DNA of 64,000 nt from Ruminococcaceae bacterium UBA6434 (GCA_002437245.1 DJOQ01000034.1:1-64000); one strand, 5' to 3'; positions 8,530 through 18,506 are shown, counted from the first letter of the stretch. The notes: a model not told the origin generated them from the letters alone. Translations and numbers: made by a program.

Positions 8530-9729
8530 ATGAAAAGCTATGAAAAACTGACTCCGGAGGGAACAAGGGATTTTCTCTTTGAAGAGAGCGACGCATTAAG
8601 GCGTATCGAGCGCAGTCTTTCCGAGCTGTTTAAAGAAAAAGGGTACAAAAAGGTCATAACTCCCACCGTTGAATTTTTTGACGTGTTTAACCGTGAGAGC
8701 GCGGGAACGCTGCCTGAAAATCTGTACAGTATGACCGACGCTTACGGCAGACTTCTGGTTTTAAGGCCGGATTCCACGCTTCCCATAGCGCGTATAGCCG
8801 CAACAAGGCTCAAGGGAGCCGAGCTTCCCATAAGGCTTTATTACAATCAAAACGTATTTTCACGCCGCAAAAAACTTACGGGCAGAAACGACGAAACCTC
8901 GCAAAGCGGCATAGAGCTTATCGGGGTTAAGGGTATAAGAGCCGATATAGAGGTTATCGAAACCGCAATTGAGGCTCTTGAGGTATGCGGCGCACCGGAT
9001 TATAAAATAGAAATAGGCCACGCCGGATTTTTTAAAGCGCTTTGCGATGAGCTTTCGGCTCCGCAGGAAGTAAAAAACGACATTAACGAGTATATGGAGC
9101 AAAAAAACTTTGTCGCTCTGAATTCCGTGCTTGATACGCTGAAGGGCGACGAAGTCGCAGAGACAATACGCAATCTTCCGAGAATGTTCGGCGGCAGCGA
9201 GGTTATAGAAAAAGCCCTGACGCTCTGTAAAAGCGAGGAGGCTAAAAATTCGCTGAATTATCTCGATATGCTGTATAAAAAGCTCGGCGGTGCAAACGGC
9301 GGCGATAAGCTGATAATAGATTTAAGCCTTGTGCACCGCAGCAATTATTACACGGGTATAGTTTTCCGCGGATACACCGAGGGCAGCGGAGCTACCGTTC
9401 TTCAGGGCGGCAGGTACGACGGTCTTATTAAGGAGTTCGGTGAAGATCTACCGGCTATCGGTTTCGGCGTTCAGACCGACGATCTTGCGAGAGCGGCGCT
9501 TATGCGCGGCGAAATAGAACCCCAAAAGGCGTCGGAGGTGCTCGTCTTCGGTGACGACGGCTATGAGCTTGCGGCGGTAAACCTTGTGAGGGAGCTGTCG
9601 CAAAAGGGCGTTAAAAGCGAAAACAGCCTTTGCGAAAGCCGCGACGAGGCTTTAAAATACGCCGAAGAGCGCGGCATTAAAAAGCTTTTTGTAATTTCAC
9701 GCGACGGCGTATCGGAGGCGGAAATATGA
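8530..9729 (+). CDS. hisZ: ATP phosphoribosyltransferase regulatory subunit HisZ
   Basis: A catalytically inactive histidyl-tRNA-synthetase paralogue that forms the hetero-octameric ATP phosphoribosyltransferase with short HisG and confers histidine feedback control. It opens with class II synthetase-like sequence (TPEGTRDFLFEE) and carries motif 2-like LRPDSTLPIAR near residue 78. At 399 residues it is of HisZ size and lacks a full anticodon-binding domain. It is the first gene of an eight-gene his operon and overlaps hisG by 4 nt (ATGA), which suits equimolar production of the partner subunits. Confidence 0.93.
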   Translation: MKSYEKLTPEGTRDFLFEESDALRRIERSLSELFKEKGYKKVITPTVEFFDVFNRESAGTLPENLYSMTDAYGRLLVLRPDSTLPIARIAATRLKGAELPIRLYYNQNVFSRRKKLTGRNDETSQSGIELIGVKGIRADIEVIETAIEALEVCGAPDYKIEIGHAGFFKALCDELSAPQEVKNDINEYMEQKNFVALNSVLDTLKGDEVAETIRNLPRMFGGSEVIEKALTLCKSEEAKNSLNYLDMLYKKLGGANGGDKLIIDLSLVHRSNYYTGIVFRGYTEGSGATVLQGGRYDGLIKEFGEDLPAIGFGVQTDDLARAALMRGEIEPQKASEVLVFGDDGYELAAVNLVRELSQKGVKSENSLCESRDEALKYAEERGIKKLFVISRDGVSEAEI

Positions 9730-10358
9730 GAAAACTTCGTATTGCTCTGACAAAGGGCAGGCTTGAGAAAAAATCCGTAGAGCTTTTTGAAAAAATGGGG
9801 CTTGATTGCACCGAGCTTATAAATAAGGGCAGGCGACTCATATTGCCCGTGGGAGACTACGAGGCGGTTTTAGCCAAGGCTGCGGACGTTATTACATATG
9901 TCGAGCAAGGCGTATGCGATATAGGAATTGTGGGCAAAGATACAATAGTCGAAAACGGCAAAAGCTTTTATGAGCTTTGCGACCTCGGCATAGGCAAATG
10001 TGATTTTGCACTCGCCGGCAAAAAGGGAACGGACTTTTTCGGCGGATACAATATAAAGAGAATTGCGACAAAATACCCCAACGTCACAAAGCAGTATTTT
10101 GAAAGCAAAAATATGGACGTCAAAATCATAAAGATTGAAGGCTCTGTCGAGCTTGCACCGCTTTTGGACCTTTCCGACGCAATAGTCGATATAGTTGAAA
10201 CGGGTACCACGCTTAAAGAAAACGGACTTGAGGTCATAGAAAAAATAATGCCCATCTCGGCAAGAGTTATAGTAAACACCGCGAGCATGAAGCTTCGTCG
10301 CGACGAGATAGACGGCTTTATAACCGAAATAGAAAAGGCGAAGGAGACGGTAAAATGA
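9726..10358 (+). CDS. hisG: ATP phosphoribosyltransferase, short-form catalytic subunit
   Basis: First step of histidine synthesis: ATP + PRPP to N1-(5-phosphoribosyl)-ATP. At 210 residues it is the short form without the C-terminal regulatory domain, so it needs HisZ, encoded just upstream. Typical sequence: ALTKGRLEKKS at the N terminus and the PRPP-loop segment DIVETGTTLKENGLEV near residue 160. It overlaps hisZ and hisD by 4 nt each (ATGA junctions). Confidence 0.96.
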   Translation: MRKLRIALTKGRLEKKSVELFEKMGLDCTELINKGRRLILPVGDYEAVLAKAADVITYVEQGVCDIGIVGKDTIVENGKSFYELCDLGIGKCDFALAGKKGTDFFGGYNIKRIATKYPNVTKQYFESKNMDVKIIKIEGSVELAPLLDLSDAIVDIVETGTTLKENGLEVIEKIMPISARVIVNTASMKLRRDEIDGFITEIEKAKETVK

Positions 10359-11638
10359 TACGTATAGCAAAGGCAGACGGCGTTTCGGAACGCGAGCTTA
10401 TAAACCAGCTTAAAGCCCGTTCGGGTGAAATCGACCGCAAGGTAACCTCTGCGGTAACCGATATTTTGAATAACGTAAAACAAAACGGCGATGACGCCGT
10501 GCGCGAATACACGCTTAAATTTGACGGGCATATGCCGTCGAAATTCGAGATAAGCCGTGAGGAGATAGATTCGTCACCCGATAAATGCGACCGCGATTTT
10601 ATACTTGCGCTTTACAAAGCGGCAGACAATATACGTGATTTTCATACCCGTCAGAAACAGCAGAGCTGGCTTGAACCGAAGCAAAACGGCGTTATTTTGG
10701 GTCAGCGTATCCGCGGACTTAAAAGAGTCGGCGTATATGTTCCGGGCGGCACGGCGGCGTATCCGTCAAGCGTGCTGATGAATGTAATCCCGGCAAAAAT
10801 AGCGGGTGTTAAAGAAATCATAATGGTAACACCGCCGCAAAAGGACGGTACGGCAAACCCCGATATACTCGCCGCCGCAAAGATAGCGGGTGTTGACAGA
10901 GTATTCTTAATGGGCGGCGCTCAGGCTGTTGCGGCTCTTGCCTACGGCACGCAGTCGGTTCCCAAGGTTGATAAAATAGTCGGTCCCGGCAACATTTTTG
11001 TGGCTACCGCCAAAAAGCTTCTTTACGGCACCGTGGATATCGATATGATTGCAGGCCCGAGCGAAATTCTCATAGTTGCCGACAAAAGCGCAAATCCCAA
11101 ATTTCTTGCCGCCGACCTTATGAGTCAGGCGGAGCACGATAAAATGGCAAGCGCCATACTCTTGACCACAAGCGAAGAGACGGCAAATGAAACGGCAAAG
11201 GAGCTCTCACGTCAGATGCAAACTCTTGAGCGCAGAGACATAATAGAGCAGTCCCTCAATGATTTCGGCGCAATAATAGTTTGCAGAGATATTTCGGAAG
11301 CAATTGATTTTGCTAACGAACTGGCTCCGGAGCACTTAGAGCTTGCAGTCGAAAATCCGATGGAATACATCGGCAGAGTTGATAACGCGGGCAGCGTTTT
11401 CCTCGGTCAATATGCCCCCGAGCCGCTCGGCGATTATTTTGCCGGTCCCAACCATGTTTTGCCTACAAGCGGCACCGCGAGATTCTTTTCTCCGCTGTCG
11501 GTTGACAGCTTCATAAAGAAATCAAGCTTCATATATTATACCGAGCCGGCTCTTTTTGAGGCAAAGGACGATATTATAAAGCTTGCCGAAACCGAGGGGC
11601 TCACGGCTCACGCAAATTCAATCAAAGTAAGATTTTAA
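10355..11638 (+). CDS. hisD: Histidinol dehydrogenase
   Basis: Catalyses the last two oxidations, L-histidinol to L-histidine, with NAD+ and zinc. Conserved elements are present: GLKRVGVYVPGG near 125, the cofactor-side GPGNIFVATAK, SQAEHDKMA, and LAPEHLEL with the general-base residues, then GPNHVLPTSGTARF. 427 residues is the usual length. The GTAR tail and C-terminal segment are complete. It overlaps hisG by 4 nt and is 37 nt from hisC. Confidence 0.96.
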   Translation: MIRIAKADGVSERELINQLKARSGEIDRKVTSAVTDILNNVKQNGDDAVREYTLKFDGHMPSKFEISREEIDSSPDKCDRDFILALYKAADNIRDFHTRQKQQSWLEPKQNGVILGQRIRGLKRVGVYVPGGTAAYPSSVLMNVIPAKIAGVKEIIMVTPPQKDGTANPDILAAAKIAGVDRVFLMGGAQAVAALAYGTQSVPKVDKIVGPGNIFVATAKKLLYGTVDIDMIAGPSEILIVADKSANPKFLAADLMSQAEHDKMASAILLTTSEETANETAKELSRQMQTLERRDIIEQSLNDFGAIIVCRDISEAIDFANELAPEHLELAVENPMEYIGRVDNAGSVFLGQYAPEPLGDYFAGPNHVLPTSGTARFFSPLSVDSFIKKSSFIYYTEPALFEAKDDIIKLAETEGLTAHANSIKVRF

Positions 11639-11675
11639 ATCGGTACATTTTGTTTTGTAAAGAAGGTATTTTACA

Positions 11676-12755
11676 ATGTTCTCACTCAACCGTAAAGTAA
11701 AGGACCTTGTGCCGTATGACCCGATTGAGGGCACATACCGCATAAGGCTTGATGCAAATGAATCCTATATAACTCTTCCGCTCGAAATCAAAGAGGAGAT
11801 AGCACAAACGGTAAAGGATATACATTTTAACCGTTATCCCGACCCGTACGCCGCAAATGTTTGCGCTCTTTTTGCCAAATATTACGGCGTGCCGGCTGAA
11901 AATGTGACTGCGGGCGACGGCTCGGACGAGCTTATTTCAATAATAATGAATGCTTTTCTGCAAAAGGGCGACACCGTAATGACCCTTGAAAAGGATTTTT
12001 CGATGTATTCGTTTTATACGTCCGTCGTGGAGTGCAGGCACGTACCGTACACCAAAAACGACGATTATTCCGTAGATATAGACGATGTGACAGCGACTGC
12101 AAAAAAGGAGAACGCGCGTATAATAATTTTCTCCAACCCCTGCAATCCCACATCGCGTGTTATCAGTCGCTCCGACGTCGAAAAGCTCGTTTCGTCCGTT
12201 GACTCGCTCGTGGTTCTCGACGAAGCCTATATGGATTTTTCGAATCAGAGCTTACTTTCCGAGTTTAACCGATATGACAATCTGATTATTTTAAAAACGT
12301 GTTCAAAGGCTATCGGTATGGCAGCTATCCGTCTCGGCTTTGCGGTTGCGAATTCCGTGCTCACAAAGGCGATGAAGGCGGTTAAATCCCCGTACAATGT
12401 AAACAGCGTAACACAGGCTATCGGCGAAGTCATTTTCAGCCACCCGGAGTATATAGATTCGTCCGTAAAACGTCTTATCGAGGCGCGCGACGATCTCACG
12501 GAGCGTCTCACGCCTGTTTGCAGGGAATACCCCGACAGATTTAAAATAATTCCGAGTGAAACCAACTTTATATATGTTGAAACTCCCGAAGCGGAAAAAA
12601 TATTTACTTATCTTAAAGAAGCGGGTATAATTATCCGTAAAATGAGCGGCGACAGGCTGCGTATCACCGCAGGCAGAAATTATGAAAACGACGCGGTGGC
12701 AAGCGAAATAAACGCCTATTTGAAAGGGGAATCTCATGAGAACGTCGTGTATTGA
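11676..12755 (+). CDS. hisC: Histidinol-phosphate aminotransferase
   Basis: PLP-dependent class I/II aminotransferase converting imidazole-acetol phosphate to histidinol phosphate. N-terminal RLDANES at 24-30, GDGSDELI around 80, FSNPCNPTS at 152-160, LDEAYMDF at 181-188, and the PLP lysine K211 in TCSKAIGMAAIRLGF. 359 residues is normal. It starts at ATG with AGAAGG upstream and runs 20 nt into hisB in another frame, an overlap consistent with coupling. Its place in the operon supports histidine rather than general aromatic transamination. Confidence 0.95.
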   Translation: MFSLNRKVKDLVPYDPIEGTYRIRLDANESYITLPLEIKEEIAQTVKDIHFNRYPDPYAANVCALFAKYYGVPAENVTAGDGSDELISIIMNAFLQKGDTVMTLEKDFSMYSFYTSVVECRHVPYTKNDDYSVDIDDVTATAKKENARIIIFSNPCNPTSRVISRSDVEKLVSSVDSLVVLDEAYMDFSNQSLLSEFNRYDNLIILKTCSKAIGMAAIRLGFAVANSVLTKAMKAVKSPYNVNSVTQAIGEVIFSHPEYIDSSVKRLIEARDDLTERLTPVCREYPDRFKIIPSETNFIYVETPEAEKIFTYLKEAGIIIRKMSGDRLRITAGRNYENDAVASEINAYLKGESHENVVY

Positions 12756-13314
12756 GCGAAACACCAAGGAGACGCAAATATCTTTGCTTTTAAATCTTGA
12801 CGGCGGAGACTGTGAAGTTGACACCGGTATAGGCTTTTTTGACCATATGCTGACCGCCTTTTCGGTTCACGGCGGATTCGGGCTGAAGCTCACGTGCCGA
12901 GGCGATCTCAACGTGGATTGTCACCACACAATAGAGGATGTCGGAATAGCTCTCGGCAAGGCGTTTTCCGAGGCGCTCGGCGACAAGGGCGGAATTATGC
13001 GTTACGGAAGCTTTTTTATACCGATGGACGAGTCCTTGGGATTTTGCGCCGCAGATGTCAGCGGCAGACCGTTTCTTGTGTTTGAGGCAAACTTCCCCGA
13101 GGAGCGCATCGGCGCATTTGACACCTGTATGTGCGAAGAATTTTTCCGCGCTTTTGCCGTGAATTCGGGTATAACTCTTCATCTGCGTGTTCCGTACGGC
13201 AGTAATTCGCATCATATGACAGAGGCGCTTTTCAAGGCGTTTGCCCATGCGATGGCTCTTGCCGTCAAAAGAAACGACACGGGAGAAACGCTCTCGACAA
13301 AAGGAGTTCTCTGA
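12736..13314 (+). CDS. hisB: Imidazoleglycerol-phosphate dehydratase
   Basis: Monofunctional IGPD (192 residues), without the phosphatase domain of the E. coli bifunctional enzyme. Metal-binding motifs are present: FFDHMLTAFSVHGGF, CHHTIEDVGIALG and SNSHHMTEALFKAFAHA. Histidinol phosphatase must therefore be encoded elsewhere. The start lies inside the hisC 3' end with GGGGAA upstream; the stop overlaps the hisA start by 1 nt (TGATG). Confidence 0.95.
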   Translation: MRTSCIERNTKETQISLLLNLDGGDCEVDTGIGFFDHMLTAFSVHGGFGLKLTCRGDLNVDCHHTIEDVGIALGKAFSEALGDKGGIMRYGSFFIPMDESLGFCAADVSGRPFLVFEANFPEERIGAFDTCMCEEFFRAFAVNSGITLHLRVPYGSNSHHMTEALFKAFAHAMALAVKRNDTGETLSTKGVL

Positions 13315-14030
13315 TGATAATTTTTCCGGCTATTGATATTAAAAACGGCAACTGCGTCAGACTTTACAAGGGCGATATGAATACCGCCGAAAAGGTTGCC
13401 GACAGCTTCCTTTCTGCGGCAAATTCGTTTTATTCCTGCGGCGCGGAATGGATACATATGGTCGATCTTGACGGAGCGGTCAAGGGCAAAAAGGTCAATT
13501 CGGACATTTTCACAACGGTAGCCGAAAAAACGGGGCTTCGCGTTGAGCTCGGCGGCGGCATACGTACCATGGCAGATGTCGAATACTATCTCTCACGCGG
13601 AATCTCACGCGTTATCATAGGCTCGGCGGCTTTGAAAAATCCCGACCTCGTACGCGAGGCGGCAAAAAAATACGGCGAAAAAATAGCCGTAGGAATAGAC
13701 GCGCGCCGCGGTATGGTGGCGGCTGAGGGCTGGCTTGAAACGAGCGACATTTCATATATTGAGCTCGCAAAGCGTATGGAGGATGTCGGCGTAAAGTACA
13801 TTATTTATACCGATATAGATTGCGACGGTATGCTCTCCGGGCCCAATCTTCGGGAACTTACGCTTCTCAACGACGCCGTGTCGTGTAACATCACCGCGAG
13901 CGGCGGCATAAAGGACTCGGGCGATATAAAAGCGCTCAAAAACGCCGGGTTATACGGTGCGATTTGCGGAAGATCTATATATAAGGGCACGCTTGATTTA
14001 AAAGAAGCTCTTGAAATTTGCAGGGAGTAA
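13314..14030 (+). CDS. hisA: ProFAR isomerase HisA
   Basis: (beta/alpha)8 isomerase acting on the ProFAR aminoaldose. Catalytic D8 is in FPAIDIKNG, the second catalytic Asp is in YTDIDCDGM, and phosphate-binding loops ELGGGIRT and ASGGIKD are present. VRLYKGD near the N terminus and the GMLSGPN segment identify HisA rather than HisF (HisF would have IPCLDV). 238 residues. The next gene is hisI, so hisF, normally adjacent, is not encoded here. Confidence 0.94.
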   Translation: MIIFPAIDIKNGNCVRLYKGDMNTAEKVADSFLSAANSFYSCGAEWIHMVDLDGAVKGKKVNSDIFTTVAEKTGLRVELGGGIRTMADVEYYLSRGISRVIIGSAALKNPDLVREAAKKYGEKIAVGIDARRGMVAAEGWLETSDISYIELAKRMEDVGVKYIIYTDIDCDGMLSGPNLRELTLLNDAVSCNITASGGIKDSGDIKALKNAGLYGAICGRSIYKGTLDLKEALEICRE

Positions 14031-14032
14031 AT

Positions 14033-14359
14033 ATGGATTTAGATAAATATTTTGTTAAGTCGGAGCTTATTCCGGCTGTAATTCAGGAGCACGGCACAAA
14101 AAAGGTACTGATGCTCGCATATATGAATAAGGAGTCGCTTGCAAAAACACTGGAGACGGGATACACGTGGTTTTTCTCGCGTTCAAGGCAAAAACTGTGG
14201 AACAAGGGCGAAACCTCGGGCCATACGCAAAAGGTCGTCTCGATAAAGGGTGACTGTGACGACGATACGCTGCTTATAGAGGTAATACAAAAAGGCCCTG
14301 CCTGCCACACGGGCAGCAAGACCTGCTTTTTTAAGGAAATAAAATCGGAGGTAAAGTAA
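14033..14359 (+). CDS. hisI: Phosphoribosyl-AMP cyclohydrolase
   Basis: Opens the adenine ring of phosphoribosyl-AMP. Separate HisI protein of 108 residues, not fused to HisE. Recognised by [18 protein letters not shown], the metal-site segment GDCDDDT and the C-terminal CHTGSKTCF with its zinc cysteines. The ATG at 14033 with AGGGAG 5 nt upstream is preferred over a TTG at 14018 inside hisA. hisE follows with no intervening base. Confidence 0.95.
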   Translation: MDLDKYFVKSELIPAVIQEHGTKKVLMLAYMNKESLAKTLETGYTWFFSRSRQKLWNKGETSGHTQKVVSIKGDCDDDTLLIEVIQKGPACHTGSKTCFFKEIKSEVK

Positions 14360-14686
14360 ATGGAAGACGTACTTACGGAGCTTTACGAGGTAGTTACACA
14401 AAGACGCGAAAATCCGCAGGAGGGTTCTTATACCTGCTACCTTTTTGACCGGGGGCTCGATAAAATACTGAAAAAGGTCGGCGAAGAGTCCGCAGAGACC
14501 ATAATTGCCGCCAAAAACGGCATAAAGGAGGACACCGTCGGCGAGATTTCCGACCTGCTCTTCCACCTTGTTGTTATGATGAAAAACGAGGGCATCACAC
14601 CCGACGACGTAAAGGCAGAGCTGTCAAAACGTCACAAGAAGTCCGGAAATCTCAAAAAATTTCATCAGGTGGATAAAAACACCTGA
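14360..14686 (+). CDS. hisE: Phosphoribosyl-ATP pyrophosphatase
   Basis: Hydrolyses phosphoribosyl-ATP to phosphoribosyl-AMP; MazG-like all-alpha fold. Metal-binding residues sit in EESAETIIAAK and EISDLLFHLVV. 108 residues, ATG immediately after the hisI stop with GGAGGT as SD. Last gene of the operon; a strong terminator lies 14 nt downstream. Confidence 0.95.
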   Translation: MEDVLTELYEVVTQRRENPQEGSYTCYLFDRGLDKILKKVGEESAETIIAAKNGIKEDTVGEISDLLFHLVVMMKNEGITPDDVKAELSKRHKKSGNLKKFHQVDKNT

Positions 14687-14699
14687 AATTTGCTGCTCG

Positions 14700-14742
14700 G
14701 CGTCTGCAAACGGAATTTTACCGTTTTGCGGACGCTTTTTTG
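14700..14742 (+). terminator. Terminator of the his operon
   Basis: Stem GCGTCTGCAAACGG (14700-14713) pairs with 14721-14735 across a 7-nt loop, followed by seven T. Confidence 0.92.
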
Positions 14743-14821
14743 TTATTTACTTGTTTTTATCACCGTATAATGATAAAATATTTTATTAAATCATTTTGAT
14801 TTTTCGGATAGGGCAGATAAT

Positions 14822-15844
14822 ATGCAGACTAAATTACTGAAAGCAGACAATAACAATATACAAAAAGTTGCCTCACTTGCGGGCGAGGTGCTTCGACGCG
14901 GCGGTATCGTGGCAATACCGACCGAAACCGTGTACGGACTTGCCGCAAACGCGCTGTCGGGCGAGGCGGTAAAAAAGATTTTTGCGGCAAAGGGCAGACC
15001 GCAGGATAATCCGCTGATAGTTCACGTTACGGATATATCCGAGGTCACGCCGCTTGTCAAAAGCATACCCGACGAAGCGCGACGCCTTGCCGAAAAGTTC
15101 TGGCCGGGTCCGCTCACCATGATAATGCCGAAGAGCGACCTCATTCCCGACGAGACATCGGGAGGGCTTTCGACCGTGGCTGTGCGTTGCCCGTCACACC
15201 CCGTGGCAAGGGCGATAATAAAGGCGGCGGGAGTTCCGCTTGCCGCGCCGAGCGCAAATATTTCCGGCAGACCGAGCCCCACAAACGCAAAATACGTTTT
15301 TGAAGATATGAACGGCAAAATAGATATGATAGTTGACGGCGGTCAGAGCGAGGTTGGTGTTGAATCAACCGTGGTAACATTGGCTCAAAAGCCGGCAAGA
15401 CTTTTAAGACCGGGCGGAATTACCGCAGAACAGCTTAAAAGCGTGCTCGGCGAAGTGGTTATCGACGATGCCGTGCTCCATATGCTGAAGTCGGGCGAAA
15501 AAGCCGCGTCACCGGGTATGAAGTATAAGCATTACGCACCCAAGGCAGACGTTACGATTGTCAAAGGCAGCCTCGACGCTTTTCGCCGTTTTGTGGCGGA
15601 AAAGGGCGATTGCTTCGTGCTGTGCTTTGAGGGCGAGGAAAAATATTTTAAAAACTATGTCACATACGGCAGAGCCGATGACCCGTCATCACAGGCGAAC
15701 AGATTGTTTGACGCTCTGCGCGAACTCGACGAAAAGGGCGCAAAAACCGTTTACGCGCGTGACCCCGGGACGAGCGGCGTAGACCTTGCCGTATACAACC
15801 GTCTTATCCGTGCGGCGGCATTTAAGACGGCGGACGCAAAATAA
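14822..15844 (+). CDS. tsaC: L-threonylcarbamoyladenylate synthase (Sua5/TsaC)
   Basis: Makes L-threonylcarbamoyl-AMP from Thr, bicarbonate and ATP for the t6A37 modification of ANN-decoding tRNAs. The YrdC domain covers about residues 10-200 (TETVYGLAANA, KGRPQDNPLIVHV, SANISGRPSPT); a C-terminal Sua5 domain from ~215 (SPGMKYKHYAPKA) makes this the long Sua5 form (340 residues) rather than E. coli TsaC. It is the first gene of a tight cluster running into coaE. Confidence 0.93.
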   Translation: MQTKLLKADNNNIQKVASLAGEVLRRGGIVAIPTETVYGLAANALSGEAVKKIFAAKGRPQDNPLIVHVTDISEVTPLVKSIPDEARRLAEKFWPGPLTMIMPKSDLIPDETSGGLSTVAVRCPSHPVARAIIKAAGVPLAAPSANISGRPSPTNAKYVFEDMNGKIDMIVDGGQSEVGVESTVVTLAQKPARLLRPGGITAEQLKSVLGEVVIDDAVLHMLKSGEKAASPGMKYKHYAPKADVTIVKGSLDAFRRFVAEKGDCFVLCFEGEEKYFKNYVTYGRADDPSSQANRLFDALRELDEKGAKTVYARDPGTSGVDLAVYNRLIRAAAFKTADAK

Positions 15845-15858
15845 GTGAGGTGCCGCAA

Positions 15859-16449
15859 ATGCTTGTGATAGGAGTTACGGGGCAAACGGGTGCCGGCAAG
15901 GGTACGGTTTGCAAAATGCTTGAAAAATACGGGCTGTACCACATAGACGCAGACAAAGTGGCACATTCGGTTTACGAAAAAGGCTCCGACGTGCTTTCGG
16001 CTCTTTCCGAAGCTTTCGGCGAAGATATTTTAAATCCCGACGGCACTGCAAACAGGGCAAAAATAGCCGAAAAGGCGTTTTCGTCCGCCGAGAATACGGA
16101 AAAGCTAAACAGCACCGTCCACCCGACCGTCACTCAAAAAATAAAGGCAATAATAAAAGAACAAAGATCTCTCGGCACAAAGGGAGTTCTTTTGGACGCA
16201 ATAGCGCTTTTTGAAAGCGGCGAAAACCGCCTTTGTGATTTTACCTTTGCGGTTATCGCGCCGGAGAAAATGCGCCTTGAGCGGATTATGTCGCGCGACG
16301 GCATAGAAAAAAATACCGCGCTTCGGCGCATAAGGGCACAAAAAGATGAGGATTTTTATAAAAATCATGCGGATATAATAATAAAAAACTATCCGCCGTA
16401 TAATTTAGATGACGAGGTAAAAAAGGTATTGCTATGGGCAAAGTTATGA
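15859..16449 (+). CDS. coaE: Dephospho-CoA kinase
   Basis: Final step of coenzyme A synthesis, phosphorylating dephospho-CoA. P-loop GQTGAGKGT near residues 8-16, DADKVAHSVY, and the lid region with RIMSRDG. 196 residues from the ATG at 15859, chosen over GTG 15850 because GTGAGG then sits 8 nt upstream. The C terminus is normal; the stop overlaps the next gene by 16 nt. Confidence 0.93.
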   Translation: MLVIGVTGQTGAGKGTVCKMLEKYGLYHIDADKVAHSVYEKGSDVLSALSEAFGEDILNPDGTANRAKIAEKAFSSAENTEKLNSTVHPTVTQKIKAIIKEQRSLGTKGVLLDAIALFESGENRLCDFTFAVIAPEKMRLERIMSRDGIEKNTALRRIRAQKDEDFYKNHADIIIKNYPPYNLDDEVKKVLLWAKL

Positions 16450-17045
16450 AGTCCGAAAAGGGCAGGCGCGCAGTCGGAACCGTAAAAATCGCGGTGGTGG
16501 CGGTATGCCTTGCGGCGGTAATAATTTCGGCGACGTTTTTTGCCGTAAAAAGTATTTTAAAAGCCGAATTTCCGATGAAGTATCAGGATAAAATATCGCT
16601 GTATGCCGAAACCTACGGCGTTCCCGAGGATTTGCTCTACGGCGTTATTCACACGGAGAGCGGCTATGACGAAAAGGCGAAATCACACGCCGGCGCTCTG
16701 GGGCTCACGCAGATAACGCCCGAAACATTCTTATGGCTTCAGACCAAAACGGGCGAGGATTTGCCGGAGGAGGCTTTGTATGATGCGGATACGTCGGTAA
16801 AATACTGCGCCGTATTTTACGGGCTGCTTTTAAAGGAATTCGGCGGCGACGAAAAAACCGCGATTGCGGCATATCACGCAGGGCGCGGTCAGGTAAACGT
16901 GTGGCTTCGCGACCCCGAAATTTCACCCGACGGCAAAACTCTCGTGAACATACCGGAGAGCGAGACAAAAAAATATGTAGAAAAGGTCCAAAGGGCTGTT
17001 TCGATATATGATAAATTATATAAAAAGGAGTTAAATAAAATATGA
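16434..17045 (+). CDS. Membrane-anchored lytic transglycosylase (SLT domain)
   Basis: Cleaves peptidoglycan glycan strands. One transmembrane segment at about 17-38 acts as signal anchor, then a Slt70-like domain with catalytic E75 in IHTESGYD, ALGLTQITP and AAYHAGRGQVNVWL. 203 residues, the small Firmicutes type often found next to coaE. It starts inside coaE with AAGG 7 nt upstream and overlaps the following aminopeptidase gene by 4 nt. The role is likely wall remodelling, possibly spore cortex related. Confidence 0.9.
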   Translation: MGKVMKSEKGRRAVGTVKIAVVAVCLAAVIISATFFAVKSILKAEFPMKYQDKISLYAETYGVPEDLLYGVIHTESGYDEKAKSHAGALGLTQITPETFLWLQTKTGEDLPEEALYDADTSVKYCAVFYGLLLKEFGGDEKTAIAAYHAGRGQVNVWLRDPEISPDGKTLVNIPESETKKYVEKVQRAVSIYDKLYKKELNKI

Positions 17046-18448
17046 GCGAAGAAAACAAAAAATTGGATTCTCTCAAAGAGAAGCTCTTTTACACACAGAA
17101 ACACGCGTCGGAGAAAATAAGCGACGACGAGACAAAAAAGGCAGATGAATTTTGCGACGGATATATCGGCTTTTTGCGTAAGGCAAAGACCGAGCGCGAG
17201 GCAACCGAATATTTTGTCGAAAAGGCGGAAAAGCTCGGCTTCAAACCGTTTGTCCGCGGCGAAAAATACAAGTGCGGCGATAAAGTATATTTAAACAACC
17301 GCGGCAAGGCGGTTATACTTTGCGTAATGGGAAAAGAGCCTATTGAAAACGGAATCCGTCTTTCGGCGGCGCACATCGATTCTCCGCGTCTTGATTTAAA
17401 ACCCAATCCGCTTTATGAGGATAATGAGCTGGCGTATTTTAAAACCCATTACTACGGCGGCATAAAAAAATATCAGTGGACCGCTATGCCGCTCTCGCTT
17501 CACGGAGTTATCGTTAAAAAGGACGGCTCAAAGGTTAAGGTAAACATCGGCGAGGACGACGGCGACCCCATGTTTGTTGTTACCGATCTTCTGCCGCATC
17601 TTGCCGCAGAGCAGATGAAACGCACGCTTTCCGACGGTATCCGCGGTGAAGAGCTTAATATTCTCATAGGCAGCCGCCCGTTCTCAAAGGACGAGGGCAG
17701 CGAAAAAGTAAAGCTCAATATCATCAGTATCCTCAATGAAAAATACGGCGTTACCGAGAGCGACTTTTTAAGTGCCGAGCTTGAGGCTGTACCTGCGTTA
17801 AAAGCGGTAGATATAGGCTTTGACCGCAGTATGATAGGCGCCTACGGGCATGACGACAGGGTTTGCGCATATCCGGCTGCCGAGGCTGTTTTCAGCGTGA
17901 CCGAGCCGCGCTGTACCGCAGTGGCAATACTCACCGATAAAGAGGAGACAGGCTCCGACGGCAACACAGGACTTAACTCTTCTTACTTTAAATATTTTGT
18001 ATCGGATTTGGCGGATTGCTTCGGCGCAAATTACCATACCGTTTTATCAAATACAAAGTGTCTCTCCGCCGATGTAAACGCCGCATTTGACCCGTCGTTC
18101 CCCGACGTATCGGAAAAAATGAACGCTTCATATTTAAATCACGGCGTTGTAATCACAAAATATACGGGCGCAAGGGGCAAGGGCGGCACAAGCGATGCCT
18201 CTGCGGAGTATATGGGCAAAATCAGAGCGCTGCTTGACGAAAACGATATAGTATGGCAGACGGGCGAGCTCGGCAAGGTTGACGCAGGCGGCGGCGGAAC
18301 GGTAGCCATGTATCTTGCTAATCTTGATATAGACGTAGTCGATTTGGGCGTGCCGGTGCTCTCCATGCACGCACCCTTTGAAGTGGTATCAAAGCTTGAC
18401 GTCTATATGGCGTACAGAGCGTTTAAAGTTTTTGCCGAAGGAAAATAA
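17042..18448 (+). CDS. M18-family aminopeptidase
   Basis: Zinc aminopeptidase of family M18 (aspartyl aminopeptidase/LAP4 type), cytosolic. Metal-site motifs: [23 protein letters not shown], and the late SMHAPFEV histidine. GTSDASAEY is also typical. 468 residues is within the family range. The start overlaps the upstream lytic transglycosylase by 4 nt (ATGA). Exact specificity (acidic or hydrophobic N-terminal residue) cannot be told from sequence. Confidence 0.93.
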   Translation: MSEENKKLDSLKEKLFYTQKHASEKISDDETKKADEFCDGYIGFLRKAKTEREATEYFVEKAEKLGFKPFVRGEKYKCGDKVYLNNRGKAVILCVMGKEPIENGIRLSAAHIDSPRLDLKPNPLYEDNELAYFKTHYYGGIKKYQWTAMPLSLHGVIVKKDGSKVKVNIGEDDGDPMFVVTDLLPHLAAEQMKRTLSDGIRGEELNILIGSRPFSKDEGSEKVKLNIISILNEKYGVTESDFLSAELEAVPALKAVDIGFDRSMIGAYGHDDRVCAYPAAEAVFSVTEPRCTAVAILTDKEETGSDGNTGLNSSYFKYFVSDLADCFGANYHTVLSNTKCLSADVNAAFDPSFPDVSEKMNASYLNHGVVITKYTGARGKGGTSDASAEYMGKIRALLDENDIVWQTGELGKVDAGGGGTVAMYLANLDIDVVDLGVPVLSMHAPFEVVSKLDVYMAYRAFKVFAEGK

Positions 18449-18458
18449 AAAACACAAA

Positions 18459-18490
18459 GGGGCTGTAAATCTCAAGAATTTTACAGCCCC
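18459..18490 (+). repeat. Hairpin between aminopeptidase and dtd genes
   Basis: GGGGCTGTAAA pairs perfectly with 18480-18490. There is no T-run after it on the plus strand (A-rich sequence precedes it instead), so on this strand it is more likely an intercistronic mRNA hairpin than an efficient terminator. It shares its core with three terminators in the window. Confidence 0.7.
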
Positions 18491-18506
18491 GAAAAGGAAT
18501 AGACTT

